Shown: positions 42,509-52,480, counted from the first letter of the stretch. The stretch: DNA of 64,000 nucleotides from Solidesulfovibrio carbinolicus (GCF_004135975.1 NZ_CP026538.1:1984001-2048000), one strand, 5' to 3'. The notes: generated from the sequence alone by a model not told the origin. Numbers and translations are program-made.

Positions 42509-44665
42509 CTACTGCGGCACTGTACGAAACGGTTCGCTGGTCTGCAAGCGGCTGTCTTCCCGGCCGCGCACGAAACGCACGAGCTGGGGCACGTCGAGGA
42601 TCAGCGAGATGCTGCCGTCGCCGTTGATCGTGGTGCCGGAAATCCATTTGAGATGGCGGTAACAGTCGTCGAGGCTTTTGATGACGGCCTGCTGGCGGCC
42701 GATGACTTTGTCCACGCAAAAGCCGACGGTTTCACCTTCGGCCTCGGTAATGACCACCCGCTCATAGCCGGGCTGGTCGCCAGGCACCTCGAAGAGCCGG
42801 CGCAGGCTGACCACCGGAGCCATGGACCCCATGCGCTCGATAGTGTCCACGGTGCGGACCTGTCCCTCCACAAAGCGTTCCTGGAAGCCACGGAGGTTGG
42901 CCAGGGGCACGATGAAGGAGTCGCCGCCGACCATGACGTTGAATCCGTCGATGATGGCCAGGGTGAGCGGCAAGCGAATGGTCACGGTGGCGCCCTGGCC
43001 AAGGACGCTTGCGAGTTCCACCGTGCCGCGCAGGGCCTCGATGTTTTTCTTGACCACGTCCATGCCCACGCCCCGGCCGGACACGTCGGAAACCTTGGCC
43101 GCCGTGGAAAAGCCCGGGGCGAAGATGCAGTCCAAAAGCTCCTTTTCCGAGGGTTCGGCCTCGGGCGCGAAGAGTCCGCGCTCCACGGCCTTGCGGCGCA
43201 CGGCGGCCACATCGATGCCCCGGCCGTCGTCGGCGATGACGATGACCACGTTGCCGCCGGAATGGTTGGCGGAAAGGGTCACCCGGCCCTGGGGGGACTT
43301 GCCGGCGGCCTGGCGTTCCTCGGGGCGTTCCAGGCCGTGGTCCAGGCTGTTGCGCAGCAGATGGACCAGGGGGTCCTTGATGCGATCGATGACGGTCTTG
43401 TCGAGTTCGGTTTCGCCGCCGTGGGCCACGAATTCCACGTCTTTGCCGAGGCTTGCGGCCAGGTCGCGGGTTAAGCGCGTGAACTGGCTGAAGACCGAGC
43501 CGATGGGCAACATGCGAAGCCCGAGTGCCACGTCGCGCAGGTTGTCCGTGAGGCGTTCGAGATCCTCGTCCACTTCGGTGACGGCGTCGAGATCCCGGGC
43601 CTTGGCCGCCTGGCGTAGCCGCGATTGCAGGATAACCAGTTCGCCGACCATGCTGACCAGGCTGTCGAGGCGGGCGGCGTCCACGCGCAGGGTGGCGGCC
43701 GCCGCCGGGGCCTTGGCCTGGGGCGCGGCGCGCGGTTCGGAGCCTTTCTTGGTCTGGCTTTTCTGCTTGGCGCTTTCGATAAGGGCCAGCTTCGCGGCCA
43801 GGGCCGCCTCCAGTCGATTGCCTGCAACCTCCAGGTCTTCGTCGTCATGGCCCTTGAGGGCGGCCAGGAGTTCGTCGAGGTCGGCGGCCCGCAGGATGCC
43901 GGTATGCAGATGATGGATGCCGACCTCGGAGTCGCCTTCGACAAAGATGAACACGTCGCGCAGGTTATCCACGGCGCAAGGCGTGGCGATGAGCATGTCG
44001 AACAGGCCGTAGACACGCTCGGGGTCGAAATCGTCGTTGTCCAGGACCGGCTTGGGACCGTGGCGCAGCACGTGCATCTCGCCCATTGTGTCGAGTTCGG
44101 CCAAAAGCCGCACCGGATCGTTGCCGGTGAGCAGCATGTCCGGGTTGGGGCGCAGACGGACCCAGTAGATGCTCGGCGGCCCGGGCAGGGCCGGGCAGGC
44201 GTATTCGTGTTCTCCCGAGGCCGGCCGCAGGATGGGCGGCTCTCCGGCGTCGCCCGCAAGGTCCGGGGCGGTCGCCGCGCCTCCGGGCAGATAGGCGGCA
44301 AAGGAGGCCAGGAGGCGGTCCGAGGCGTTGCGGTGGGCGTGCTGCTGGTCGCGGGGGGCTTCGAGCAGGGTCAGGATATGATCCTTGGCGGCCAGGGTGA
44401 GGCTCAAAAGTTCCCGGTTGACAGGCAGGTCGCCGGTGCGCACCCGGTCCAGGACGGTTTCCACGTCATGGGTGAAACGGGAAATTTCCTCGAAGCCGAA
44501 CATGGCTCCGCCGCCCTTGATGGTGTGCATGGCCCGAAAACAGGCGTCCAGCCGGGCCGTGTCGTCGGGATTGGTCTCGAGTTCGAGCAGACCTTGTTCG
44601 AGTTCGCCGAGCAGTTCCCGGGTTTCTTCTATATAGAGAGCAATGGACGGATCAACGTCGGGCAT
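42509..44665 (-). CDS. cheA: Chemotaxis histidine kinase CheA
   Basis: 718 residues. Hpt domain with phosphorylated His47 (FRAMHTIKGGGAMFG), a ~150-residue variable region, a dimerisation domain (RVDAARLDSLVSMVGELVIL), the kinase domain with LLRNSLDHGLERPEER (N box), ADDGRGIDVAAV (G1) and GRGVGMDVVKKNIEAL (G2), then a CheW-like domain to the C-terminus. It receives signals from the MCP encoded upstream and passes phosphate to the CheY-like protein. GGGAGG lies before the ATG. Confidence 0.95.
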   Translation of the reverse strand: MPDVDPSIALYIEETRELLGELEQGLLELETNPDDTARLDACFRAMHTIKGGGAMFGFEEISRFTHDVETVLDRVRTGDLPVNRELLSLTLAAKDHILTLLEAPRDQQHAHRNASDRLLASFAAYLPGGAATAPDLAGDAGEPPILRPASGEHEYACPALPGPPSIYWVRLRPNPDMLLTGNDPVRLLAELDTMGEMHVLRHGPKPVLDNDDFDPERVYGLFDMLIATPCAVDNLRDVFIFVEGDSEVGIHHLHTGILRAADLDELLAALKGHDDEDLEVAGNRLEAALAAKLALIESAKQKSQTKKGSEPRAAPQAKAPAAAATLRVDAARLDSLVSMVGELVILQSRLRQAAKARDLDAVTEVDEDLERLTDNLRDVALGLRMLPIGSVFSQFTRLTRDLAASLGKDVEFVAHGGETELDKTVIDRIKDPLVHLLRNSLDHGLERPEERQAAGKSPQGRVTLSANHSGGNVVIVIADDGRGIDVAAVRRKAVERGLFAPEAEPSEKELLDCIFAPGFSTAAKVSDVSGRGVGMDVVKKNIEALRGTVELASVLGQGATVTIRLPLTLAIIDGFNVMVGGDSFIVPLANLRGFQERFVEGQVRTVDTIERMGSMAPVVSLRRLFEVPGDQPGYERVVITEAEGETVGFCVDKVIGRQQAVIKSLDDCYRHLKWISGTTINGDGSISLILDVPQLVRFVRGREDSRLQTSEPFRTVPQ

Positions 44666-44712
44666 GTCGGGCCTCCCTGTCGCCGGTGGTAAACTCTCTG
44701 GCCGGGGCGGAC

Positions 44713-46806
44713 CTAGAAGCGTTCGAACTGCTCATCATCGCCTTCCATGTCGATGCTCAAGGCCGTGGCCTTGTTTTTTCCCGGCACGGGTGCGGTCGGC
44801 AGCCGCCGAGGCGGTCTGGCCGCTGCCCTGGGAACGGCTTTGGCTCCGGGGGGAGGGGAAGTCGGACGTTGCGAGCCGTCAAGCCGGAAGTAGCTGATGC
44901 TGGCCTGAAGCTGCTCGGCCTGGGCCGAGAGTTCCTCGGAAGTGGAGGCCAGTTCCTCGGAGGCCGAGGCGTTTTGCTGGATCACTTGGTCAAGTTGCTG
45001 CAGGGCCTTGTTGACCTGGGAGGAACCGGTGGACTGTTCCTGGCTGGCGGCGTTGATTTCCTGAACGAGATCAGCGGTGCGCTGGATGTCGGGAACGAGC
45101 TTGCCGAGCAGTTCGCCGGCGCGTTCGGCCACGGACGTGGAAGAGCGGGAAAGCCGAGTGATTTCCGAAGCGGCGGTCTGGCTGCGCTCGGCAAGCTTGC
45201 GGACCTCGGCCGCGACCACGGCGAAGCCGCGGCCGTGTTCGCCGGCCCGGGCCGCCTCCACGGCGGCGTTTAACGCCAGCAGATCGGTTTGCCGGGCGAT
45301 TTCCTCGATGATGGAGATCTTGCCGGCAATGTCCTTCATGGCGCCCACGGCCTGGGCCACGGCCTGGCCGGATTCGCGGGCGTCGCCGGCGGCCTTGACG
45401 GCGATGGCCTCGGTTTGCCGGGCGTTGTCGGCGTTCTGGCTGATGCTGGAGGTCATTTCCTCCATGGCCGACGAGGACTCCTCCACGGCCGATGCCTGTT
45501 CGGTGGCCCCCTGGGACAGGGATTCGGCCGAGGCACTCATCTCCTCGCTGCCCGAAGCCACGTTCTCGGCTCCAGACTGCACTTCGCTCACCACGTCCCG
45601 CAGCCGTTCAATCATTTCCTGCATGCCGCGCAGCAGCACATCCTTGTCCGAGCGCGGCGTGACCGCCACGCTCAGGTCGCCTTCAGCGAGGCTGGCGGCC
45701 ACCCCGGCGGCCATGCGTTCGGCCTCGATCATGCGCTGCATGGAGACGAGCAGCGCGCCGATTTCGTCATGGCTGTCGATGGTCACGGCCACGTTGAGGT
45801 CCCCATGGGCCACGGCGTCGGCCACGGTGATGGCTCCCCGCACGCCGCGCAGGATGGCCCGGGTGATGAAGACGGCGAAGATGACGCCCAGCAGCACAGC
45901 GGCGGCCGAAGCGCCGAGACTGAGCAGGTTGGCCGTCCGGGCTTCCTCGGCCATGGCGGTTTTCTGGGCCTCGACGGCTTGATCGGCGAGTTGGCCGGCC
46001 TTGTCGGCGGCGGCGGCCATGTCCTTGACCACGGCGGCCTGGGCGTCTGCGGCCTGGAGAAAGCCGTCCATGCGTGTTTTATAGACGTCGGCCTTGGCGG
46101 TTATTTCGGCCAAGAGGCTCCGGTCTCCGGCGTCGCTCATAAGCTGCGAGGCATCCCGCGTCGCGGCGATGAGTTTGTCGAGCAACGTGCGGGCGGTATC
46201 CATCCGGGTCCTGTCGCCGCGCCAAAGGTAGTAGAGGACCTCGATGCGGGCACGAAGAAACTGTTGTTCGATGTTCTCGATGCGAAGTCGCAAAGAGGTC
46301 ATCCGGGCGGTATTCTCGGCGCTGGAGTCCGCGTTTTTCTTTTGTTGTTCCTCTTGGCGACCGAGCAGTTCCTCGGTGGTTTTTTGCAAGGAGTTGGCGG
46401 CATCGACAACGGTCTTAAACGTCTCGTCCCTGGTCTTCTCGCCTTCCAGATAGCGGGAAAGGCCGCTTTCATAGGCCGTTGCCGCCGCGACGAGATTGTC
46501 CATCAGTTCCACGTTGCGTGGATCGTTCAAGGATCGCCTGAGTGTTTGCGCCTTGTCCTTGGCCAGTCCGAGATGTTTGCGAAACGCTTCAAGTCTTGCG
46601 TTGTCCTTGGACTGCATGAAATAGAGCATATCCATTCGGGCGTTGAGTACATTGTCGCTGATGGAGGTGACGGCATCCATTTTATCGACGCGGGACATCA
46701 GATCTCCCAGGCCATTGTATCCGATGCCGGACACGATGAGCGTGAGGCAGATGAGCAGGCCAAACCCGGAGCCGAGTTTGAAGGCCAAACCACGGTTGTT
46801 GAACAT
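44713..46806 (-). CDS. Methyl-accepting chemotaxis protein with large helical sensor domain
   Basis: 697 residues. TM1 near 12-32, a ~250-residue all-helical periplasmic region of HBM type, TM2 near 285-310 ([15 protein letters not shown]), HAMP segments, and the signalling hairpin tip [20 protein letters not shown]. The C-terminus ends [13 protein letters not shown] fits the aromatic-x-x-aromatic pentapeptide that tethers CheR/CheB. Start at 46806 with GGGAGC upstream. It is second in the operon, 87 bp after cheW. Confidence 0.92.
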   Translation of the reverse strand: MFNNRGLAFKLGSGFGLLICLTLIVSGIGYNGLGDLMSRVDKMDAVTSISDNVLNARMDMLYFMQSKDNARLEAFRKHLGLAKDKAQTLRRSLNDPRNVELMDNLVAAATAYESGLSRYLEGEKTRDETFKTVVDAANSLQKTTEELLGRQEEQQKKNADSSAENTARMTSLRLRIENIEQQFLRARIEVLYYLWRGDRTRMDTARTLLDKLIAATRDASQLMSDAGDRSLLAEITAKADVYKTRMDGFLQAADAQAAVVKDMAAAADKAGQLADQAVEAQKTAMAEEARTANLLSLGASAAAVLLGVIFAVFITRAILRGVRGAITVADAVAHGDLNVAVTIDSHDEIGALLVSMQRMIEAERMAAGVAASLAEGDLSVAVTPRSDKDVLLRGMQEMIERLRDVVSEVQSGAENVASGSEEMSASAESLSQGATEQASAVEESSSAMEEMTSSISQNADNARQTEAIAVKAAGDARESGQAVAQAVGAMKDIAGKISIIEEIARQTDLLALNAAVEAARAGEHGRGFAVVAAEVRKLAERSQTAASEITRLSRSSTSVAERAGELLGKLVPDIQRTADLVQEINAASQEQSTGSSQVNKALQQLDQVIQQNASASEELASTSEELSAQAEQLQASISYFRLDGSQRPTSPPPGAKAVPRAAARPPRRLPTAPVPGKNKATALSIDMEGDDEQFERF

Positions 46807-46893
46807 ATTCGCTCCCGCTGTGAAATACTCGCGCCTGCCCGGGCCGGACATGGCGCCCTTGTTCAAACGCTGCCTGCAACGCAAAAAAGCCGT

Positions 46894-47439
46894 CTAGCGG
46901 AAAAAGTCCTCGTCGGAGGCGGCCGCCGCTGGCTGCTTGGGCGGCGGGGCGTCGTCGCCCAAGACCCGGGAGAGATCGTGTATTTCATCGCTGGAAAAGA
47001 CCTTGTCCACGTCGAGAACAAGCAGAAACCGCTCGCCGTGCTTGCCGATGCCCCGGATGAAGTCGGCCCGCACGGCCGCGCCCATGCGGGGCGGCGGATC
47101 AATGCGGTCGGTCTCAAGCTCAAGCACTTCCTTGACCGAGTCGGCCAGGGCGCCCATGACGGACAGGGCGTCGTCTTTTTTGATTTCCACGATGACGATG
47201 CGGGTGTTGAGCGTGCGCTCCACCTGTCCCAGGCCGAATTTCATGCGCAAATCGACCACGGGCACGGCGCTGCCGCGCACGTTGACCACCCCGCGCATGT
47301 ATTCCGGGGTTTGCGGGATGCGGGTGATGTCCGTGTAATCGAGAATTTCCCTGACGGAAAAGATGTCAATGGCGAAAAGTTCGTTGCCAAGGGTCAGCGT
47401 AAGGAAACGCTGGCTGCCGTACTGGGCGTCCTGGGCCAT
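46894..47439 (-). CDS. cheW: Chemotaxis coupling protein CheW
   Basis: 181 residues. RFLTLTLGNELFAIDIFSVR, EYMRGVVNVRGSAVPVVDLR and VMGALADSVKEVLEL are the CheW core; the C-terminal ~40 residues (Ala/Pro-rich, ending SDEDFFR) are extra. It bridges MCP and CheA. The start at 47439 follows GGGAGC. An in-frame open extension upstream (to ~47600) encodes Lys-rich sequence not found in CheW and is not accepted. First gene of the operon. Confidence 0.93.
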   Translation of the reverse strand: MAQDAQYGSQRFLTLTLGNELFAIDIFSVREILDYTDITRIPQTPEYMRGVVNVRGSAVPVVDLRMKFGLGQVERTLNTRIVIVEIKKDDALSVMGALADSVKEVLELETDRIDPPPRMGAAVRADFIRGIGKHGERFLLVLDVDKVFSSDEIHDLSRVLGDDAPPPKQPAAAASDEDFFR

Positions 47440-47671
47440 GTGATGCTCCCTGTCTCGCGGCTTTACGGGCGTTTTGCGGAACAAAAGGGTCCACTTGTCT
47501 TTATGATACTCGTAATTCGGTAGAATGACAACGCCTTTTTTACTTTTCTTAAGCTCAGCGACCGTTTTTTGCCAAGCGTGGTCATCCGTTTTGGCCGGGG
47601 CCGCTCCTCTCGGCGACACTCCACTTTTTCGTTTTTTTCCTCTACGGTAACGGGAAAAGGGGGAGGACGCC

Positions 47672-48178
47672 ATGCCGCCAAAAAACGCCACCGCCGCCGC
47701 CGTAGGCAAGACCCTGGCCGATCGCCGTGAACAGGCCCGGGAGGCCGCCCTCAAGGAATTGCGGGCGCTGCGCGGCGACCTGAACACCCTGGAGGCCGTG
47801 CTGACCGGCAAACGCAAGAAAGCCGATTTTTCCCCATTCGACGTGGTGCACGGCGCTTTCGAAATCTTTCGCCACGCCGCCTCGGTCTTCGAGGCCGAAG
47901 ACATGCTGGCCGCCTGCGCCCGAGAACTCGAAGCGGCCAAGGCCCAGGACTATCTCCAGCGCCACGGGGCCAACGACCTAGTCAAGCCGGCCGGTTGGCA
48001 TTGGATATCCCCGCGTGGCGAAATGCATTTTCTCGCCAAGTCCGACGACGCCGACAAGGCTGCGGCCAGGCTCGCCGAGCTCCTTCAGGCCGGCCGACGG
48101 CCCAAGCGCAAGGACAAGGCCGACAACCAGACCGAGGCCGAACCCGCTGCCCCGGCCCCGGCTCAGATCGAAGCGTAA
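47672..48178 (+). CDS. Hypothetical cytoplasmic protein with coiled-coil N-terminus
   Basis: 168 residues. A charged helical N-terminal part (ADRREQAREAALKELRALRG) precedes FSPFDVVHGAFEIFRHAASV and a C-terminal low-complexity Lys/Pro/Ala tail. No known domain. GGGGGAGG lies before the ATG. Its TAA overlaps the ATG of the following lipoprotein gene (TAATG), so the two are translationally coupled. Confidence 0.65.
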   Translation: MPPKNATAAAVGKTLADRREQAREAALKELRALRGDLNTLEAVLTGKRKKADFSPFDVVHGAFEIFRHAASVFEAEDMLAACARELEAAKAQDYLQRHGANDLVKPAGWHWISPRGEMHFLAKSDDADKAAARLAELLQAGRRPKRKDKADNQTEAEPAAPAPAQIEA

Positions 48179-49287
48179 TGGATACGTCCGGCGACACCAT
48201 CATGGCGCTGTTGCGACGTTTGGGCGCGGCGTCCCTTGTGGTCCTGGCCCTGGCCGGTTGCTCCGAGGAGCCTGCCGACGAGGTTGAGCGCGGCCCGGCC
48301 GGCAAGACCCCGGTGGTGCGCCCCGAGGACGTCCACGGCCAGGGCGCCGGTCGGGCCGCCGCCGTGCTGGCCCCGGACTACCGCCAGGACATGAAGCCGG
48401 GCGTCACCGACCCGCCCGCGGCGGCCATGGCCCCCGCCGAACCCGCAGGCCGCCTTTTCGCGGCCAAGCCGGGTCAGCCTGCGGCTGCGCCGCCCGTCGC
48501 GACAGGGCAGCCCCCGGCCGCCCCGGTGGCGACGGCCCAGCCCGCGCCGTCGCCCGTGCCCATCATCCCGCCCCCGGCCGGCCAGCCGCCCCAGCCCGGC
48601 GTTGTGCAGCAGCCCTCGACCGGTTTCCCGGTGCAGGACGCCCGCCAGCTCGTGCTGGTCACGGCCCCCGACGCCCTGGCCGACAAGGGAACGCTACGGC
48701 GCTTTGCCCGCACCGGTCCGGGCGCGCCCTGGGTCGAGGCCGGCCAGCCGGTCCCCTGCCGCCTGGGCCGCAAGGGTCTGGGCCTGGGCCGTGGTCTGGC
48801 TCCGGTTCTTCCCGGCGGTCCGGTCAAGCGCGAAGGCGACGGCCGCACACCGGCCGGCCTGTTCCCGATTCCGGCCGCCTTCGGCTACGCCTCAGCCGAG
48901 GACGCGGCCAAGGCCGGCGTGCGCCTGCCGTATGTGGCGGTAAGCGACCGGACATCGTGCGTCACCGATGCCGGCTCGCCGCTTTTCGGGAAGGTGGTGG
49001 GGCCGGGAGAACGGCCCGAGGGCGGGGTGCGCCAGGATCGCATGGTGCGCGACGACGGGGCCAACGCCTGGGGCGTGGTCATCGGCCACAATGCCGGCGC
49101 GGCCGATCCCCAGGCCGGAACATGCATTTTTCTCAACGTGCGCCCGGCCGGCGGGCCGGCCACCGGCGGCAGCGTGGGCATCCCGGCCGAAGCCGCCTCC
49201 GCCCTGGCCGCCTGGCTCGATCCGGCGGCGCGGCCCGTGATCGCGGTTCTGCCCGAGGCCGAGGCCAGGGCCTGGGGCCTGCCCTGA
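48178..49287 (+). CDS. Lipoprotein with YkuD (L,D-transpeptidase)-like domain lacking the catalytic Cys
   Basis: 369 residues. Lipobox LVVLALAGC at about residue 23-31, then a long Pro/Ala-rich linker to ~155. The C-terminal domain has the YkuD-type pattern: PWVEAGQPVPCRLGRKGLG, KREGDGRTPAGLFPIP, GYASAEDA, and a His in GVVIGHNAG. Where active enzymes have a Gly-Cys near the end (TAGCVA-like), this protein has TGGSVGIP, Ser332 in place of Cys. It may be inactive or have a different role. The start at 48178 overlaps the upstream stop; 48202 is an alternative that also keeps the signal. Confidence 0.7.
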   Translation: MDTSGDTIMALLRRLGAASLVVLALAGCSEEPADEVERGPAGKTPVVRPEDVHGQGAGRAAAVLAPDYRQDMKPGVTDPPAAAMAPAEPAGRLFAAKPGQPAAAPPVATGQPPAAPVATAQPAPSPVPIIPPPAGQPPQPGVVQQPSTGFPVQDARQLVLVTAPDALADKGTLRRFARTGPGAPWVEAGQPVPCRLGRKGLGLGRGLAPVLPGGPVKREGDGRTPAGLFPIPAAFGYASAEDAAKAGVRLPYVAVSDRTSCVTDAGSPLFGKVVGPGERPEGGVRQDRMVRDDGANAWGVVIGHNAGAADPQAGTCIFLNVRPAGGPATGGSVGIPAEAASALAAWLDPAARPVIAVLPEAEARAWGLP

Positions 49288-49439
49288 GCGTCGTGCGGGG
49301 CCGGTGAACGGAAAACATGGGGCGAGGGCGACCGACACGCGTCGCGTCCACGAAACGCGCCTCTTGGCGTTTCGCGGACAACACGCAAGCCATTATTGGC
49401 TCTTTATAACGGCCCTCGTCTCCATGAACAGGCCCGACC

Positions 49440-49928
49440 CTAGGCCCGACCCCGTTCTAAAATACGTTCGATGACGGCGGTGGTGGAAAGCCCCGGCGTC
49501 AGGGGCAGGCTGACGACCTTGCCGCCCCGGGCCGCCACCGCCTCGCCGCCGACGATGGCCGCCACCGGCCAGTCGCCGCCCTTGACCAGGACGTCGGGCT
49601 GGATGGTCAGGATGAGCTCAAGCGGCGTGTCTTCCGCAAAAAGCGACACGTAGTCCACGCAGGCCAGGGATGCCAGGACAAAGGCCCGCTGGGCCTCGGG
49701 CGTCACCGGCCGACTTGGCCCCTTGAGGCGCGCCACCGAGGCGTCGTCGTTAAGCCCCACCACGAGCAGGTCGCCAAGGGCCCGGGCCCGGGCCAGAAGA
49801 TCGGCGTGGCCGGCGTGGAGCAGGTCGAAGCAGCCGTTGGTGAACACCACCGTGCGCCCCGGCCGGACCTGGGCCACGGCTGCGGCCAGGGCAACGCGGC
49901 CAAGGATTTTGTCGTGCTCAAATGTCAT
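49440..49928 (-). CDS. rfaE2: D-glycero-beta-D-manno-heptose 1-phosphate adenylyltransferase
   Basis: 162 residues of the cytidylyltransferase-like fold: [18 protein letters not shown] contains the HxGH motif, followed by [20 protein letters not shown] and [18 protein letters not shown]. It is the single-domain form of HldE's C-terminal half and makes ADP-heptose for LPS core. The ATG at 49928 overlaps the end of the YkgJ-like gene by 11 bp, so the two are coupled. Confidence 0.9.
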   Translation of the reverse strand: MTFEHDKILGRVALAAAVAQVRPGRTVVFTNGCFDLLHAGHADLLARARALGDLLVVGLNDDASVARLKGPSRPVTPEAQRAFVLASLACVDYVSLFAEDTPLELILTIQPDVLVKGGDWPVAAIVGGEAVAARGGKVVSLPLTPGLSTTAVIERILERGRA

Positions 49929-50724
49929 GGCGCTTGCGGCGAAGCCGTTCCTGGCGACCAAAAAAGACCAGCTCCAGCCAGTCCAGGCCAAATTCCAACG
50001 TAGCCTCCTCGTCGGCCATGATCCGGGCCTGCCGCTTTGCGTCAATCTCCACCAGATTGAAGATGCCCATCTTCCCGATAAGCTCCCGGAATTCGTCGGG
50101 CAGGTACTGGGCCAGCCAGACCATCTGGATCTGCTTGGGGGAAAGCCCGACCCCCTTGCCGCGCGTGAGCGCCATGAGGAACATGTAGCGGTCGTTGAAG
50201 CGGTTGTAGACGGCCAGATCCTGGTCGGTCAGCCACTTATCCGAGCTCCAGTCGCGCGATTCCTCGAAACCCCGGCAGTGCGGCTCCTGGACGATGAAAA
50301 ATTGTTCGATGACGCCGCCGTCGTCGTCAAGCTTGGTGGCCCGGCCTAGCGGATAGGTGCGGCAGGCCCCGGGGCGGTCGCCGTAGACCTTGCAGCCTTC
50401 GGGCGAGACAAAGGGGCAGCGTTTGGCCCGCTCCTCGCGCATCTTGAGGTGCAGCATGGGAAAACCGGTGTCCGGGGCCTCGAATCGCCGGGCAAAGTGG
50501 TTCATGAAGTCCACCGGCGTGACGCCAAGGGCCCGGCGCAGCCGCAAGGCATCGTAGGGCGTGAGCATGAGCGTCAGGTCCGAGCAGCAGGCGTTGAAGC
50601 AGGGCACCTCGGGATGGCAGGCGAAACGGAAGGTTTCGCCGGCCGTGAGCTCGGGCAGGGATTTGAGGAAGGCTTCGGTGGCGTCGGCCTCGTTTTCGGC
50701 CAGGGCCTCGTTTAGGTCTTTCAT
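49918..50724 (-). CDS. YkgJ-type Cys-cluster protein
   Basis: 268 residues. Cys pattern [21 protein letters not shown] near residues 34-53 and [20 protein letters not shown] with RTYPLG, typical of the YkgJ (CxxCxxxxCC) family thought to bind zinc or an iron-sulfur cluster. The C-terminal ~100 residues are helical and unrecognised. Function unknown. It is the first gene of a pair with rfaE2. Confidence 0.85.
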   Translation of the reverse strand: MKDLNEALAENEADATEAFLKSLPELTAGETFRFACHPEVPCFNACCSDLTLMLTPYDALRLRRALGVTPVDFMNHFARRFEAPDTGFPMLHLKMREERAKRCPFVSPEGCKVYGDRPGACRTYPLGRATKLDDDGGVIEQFFIVQEPHCRGFEESRDWSSDKWLTDQDLAVYNRFNDRYMFLMALTRGKGVGLSPKQIQMVWLAQYLPDEFRELIGKMGIFNLVEIDAKRQARIMADEEATLEFGLDWLELVFFGRQERLRRKRHDI

Positions 50725-50813
50725 GGCGTCTATGCTCCTTGGCCGATGCCTTTAGCCCCGGGCGGCGTGCCTTGGCAACCGCCGGGGTCCTTGCCTTGAC
50801 AGGGCTTGAAAAA

Positions 50814-50829
50814 ACGGGAAGCTTCCCGT
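50814..50829. promoter_or_regulatory. 16-bp palindrome ACGGGAAGCTTCCCGT
   Basis: A perfect dyad in the 231-bp divergent gap between the YkgJ-like gene and the RsbW-like gene. Six T residues follow on the minus strand, so it could be a small terminator for antisense transcripts or an operator for either flanking gene. No gene reads into it from the right. Confidence 0.35.
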
Positions 50830-50955
50830 GATCGGTCGTGCGCTTCAGCGCGGCCGTGAGTTTTTCATGCCGTCGGACGGGCCTAGCCGGCCCGAGTCGA
50901 GGCCAATTACGCACGGGACGCTCCGCAAAGGGGGACGCCGCGCGTCGGGGACAGG

Positions 50956-51369
50956 ATGCTGCCGGGTTTTTCCTTGCGCATAGCCAACCGCCTGCTGGAA
51001 CTGGACCGCGTGGCCGACGCCGTGGAAGCCTTCGGCGAGGCCCATGGTCTTTCCGCCAAGCTGCGCTATCAGCTCCGTCTGGTTCTGGACGAACTGCTCA
51101 CCAACACCATTTCCTATGGCTATGCCGATGACGGGGAACACGGCATCCAAGTGGGCATGGCCGAGGAGGGCGGCCGGTTGCGCTTTCTCCTGGAGGATGA
51201 CGCCCGGCCCTTCGATCCGCTGACGGCCCGGATTCCCGATGTGAACGCGCCGGTGGACGAGCGGCCCATCGGCGGGCTGGGCATCCATCTCGTGCGCAGC
51301 ATCATGGACCGGGTGGCGTACGAACGCGTGGGCGGCATCAATCGCTTGGTGCTGGAAAAAGACATTTGA
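50956..51369 (+). CDS. RsbW-like ATP-binding anti-sigma / switch kinase
   Basis: 137 residues of the GHKL/HATPase_c_2 fold: LVLDELLTNTISYGYADDG (N box), LEDDARPFDPL and RPIGGLGIHLVRSIMDRVAY (G2). Such proteins phosphorylate a STAS antagonist or bind a sigma factor. The next gene, 19 bp downstream, is a STAS protein, so they form a partner-switching pair. No sigma factor or PP2C phosphatase gene is nearby; their target is unknown. The ATG has weak GGACAGG upstream. Confidence 0.88.
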   Translation: MLPGFSLRIANRLLELDRVADAVEAFGEAHGLSAKLRYQLRLVLDELLTNTISYGYADDGEHGIQVGMAEEGGRLRFLLEDDARPFDPLTARIPDVNAPVDERPIGGLGIHLVRSIMDRVAYERVGGINRLVLEKDI

Positions 51370-51388
51370 CATCGACAAAGGGGGCGAC

Positions 51389-51724
51389 ATGCAACTCGTG
51401 GAGAAGGAGAGCGGAGAGGTCACGGTGCTGGAGCTGGGCGGCCGGCTCGACAGCAACACCTCCAAGGTGCTTGAGGATAAGGTGATGGAAATTCTCGGCC
51501 AGGGCAAAAAGAAAGTGCTCATGGATTTCGCCGAGGTGGACTACATCAATTCCACCGGCCTTCGCGTGCTGCTTCTGGCCTTGCAGCAGCTCAAAAAAAT
51601 CCAGGGCAAGCTGGTCTTGTCCTCCATCAAGGATTACATGAAGGAAGTCTTCGAGATTTCCGGCTACACCGAGATTTTTCCGATTTATCCGACCCAGGCG
51701 GAGGCCCTGGCCAATTTTTCCTGA
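51389..51724 (+). CDS. STAS-domain anti-sigma factor antagonist
   Basis: 111 residues. LELGGRLDSNTSKVLEDKV and LMDFAEVDYINSTGLRVLLL, where the Ser of INSTGL is the phosphorylation site. Its partner kinase is encoded just upstream. GGGGG precedes the ATG. The pair probably controls a sigma factor or another switch protein by phosphorylation of this Ser. Confidence 0.9.
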   Translation: MQLVEKESGEVTVLELGGRLDSNTSKVLEDKVMEILGQGKKKVLMDFAEVDYINSTGLRVLLLALQQLKKIQGKLVLSSIKDYMKEVFEISGYTEIFPIYPTQAEALANFS

Positions 51725-51749
51725 TCCCCGACCGCCGAGAGGAGGACGG

Positions 51750-52397
51750 ATGATGCCAAGACCCGTTATTGTGCCGGCGGGAATCGTCCTGGCCGCTGCC
51801 ATGGTCTTTACGCTGCTGCTTACGAGCCGGCCGTCTTTGGCCGCCGAGGCCCCGGATTCCCTGGGCGGCGTCCGGCTTGGGGCAACCGTCGAAGCACAGG
51901 CGGCCAAGCTCGTGCCGGCCGAGGCCGACAAGGCCTTTCACCGCCCCTATCTCGGGATCATGCCCGTGGCCGCTCTCAAGGGCTTTCGCAGCGGCTATGT
52001 CGACTACGGCATGTGCGCGGCCAAGGGGCGGGTGGTGCGGATCAAGATGAACTACGCCGACGATTCGTTGGAGTTTTTCAACCGCATCCTGGAAGCCCTC
52101 AAGAAACGCTACGGCGAGCCCAAGGAGTGGCGCGGCAACGCCTTTGGCACGCTGCGCACCTGGAAATGGAGCCTCAAGTCCAAGGAACTCGGGGCGGTGA
52201 GCCTCATCCTCATGCACTACGCCGGCGACGACGGGGCCTTCACCGACGGCAACTCCATCCGCATCGCCGCCACCGATCTGGTCCATGCCGAGGAAGTCTG
52301 CCATGCCGGTTTGACCGCCGAAAAAAAGGGCGTGCCCGCTCCGGCGGCGGCCGACAGCATCGAAAACCTGGGACTGGACTGGTTTTTGCCGCAATAG
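51750..52397 (+). CDS. Secreted protein of unknown function (paralog of 59975-60589)
   Basis: 215 residues with a signal segment (LAAAMVFTLLLTSRPSLA). Mature part: ALKGFRSGYVDYGMCAAKGR, VVRIKMNYADDSLEFFNRIL, ALKKRYGEPKEW and a C-terminus ending LGLDWFLPQ. The protein encoded at 59975-60589 shares these features in the same order (KGFAAGYVILGGC, RVRLQYKDGSKALF, LTDRYGVP, WLLPQ), so they are paralogs. Two conserved Cys could pair. Probably periplasmic; function unknown. GAGGAGG precedes the ATG. Confidence 0.75.
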   Translation: MMPRPVIVPAGIVLAAAMVFTLLLTSRPSLAAEAPDSLGGVRLGATVEAQAAKLVPAEADKAFHRPYLGIMPVAALKGFRSGYVDYGMCAAKGRVVRIKMNYADDSLEFFNRILEALKKRYGEPKEWRGNAFGTLRTWKWSLKSKELGAVSLILMHYAGDDGAFTDGNSIRIAATDLVHAEEVCHAGLTAEKKGVPAPAAADSIENLGLDWFLPQ

Positions 52398-52480
52398 ACC
52401 CAAACGCAACCCGTCGGCGTCCGCCGTAGGCGTGGGTCGCCGCGCCGCCGCGCCGCCATGGCGGCACTTTCGGGAGTGCT

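Noticed and set aside
47440-47600. N-terminal extension of CheW
   Set aside because: The frame is open, but its Lys-rich sequence is not CheW-like and a good start with ribosome binding site exists at 47439.
50780-50810. TTGACA promoter before the RsbW-like gene
   Set aside because: A TTGACA is present near 50796, but no -10 box occurs at a 16-18 bp spacing.
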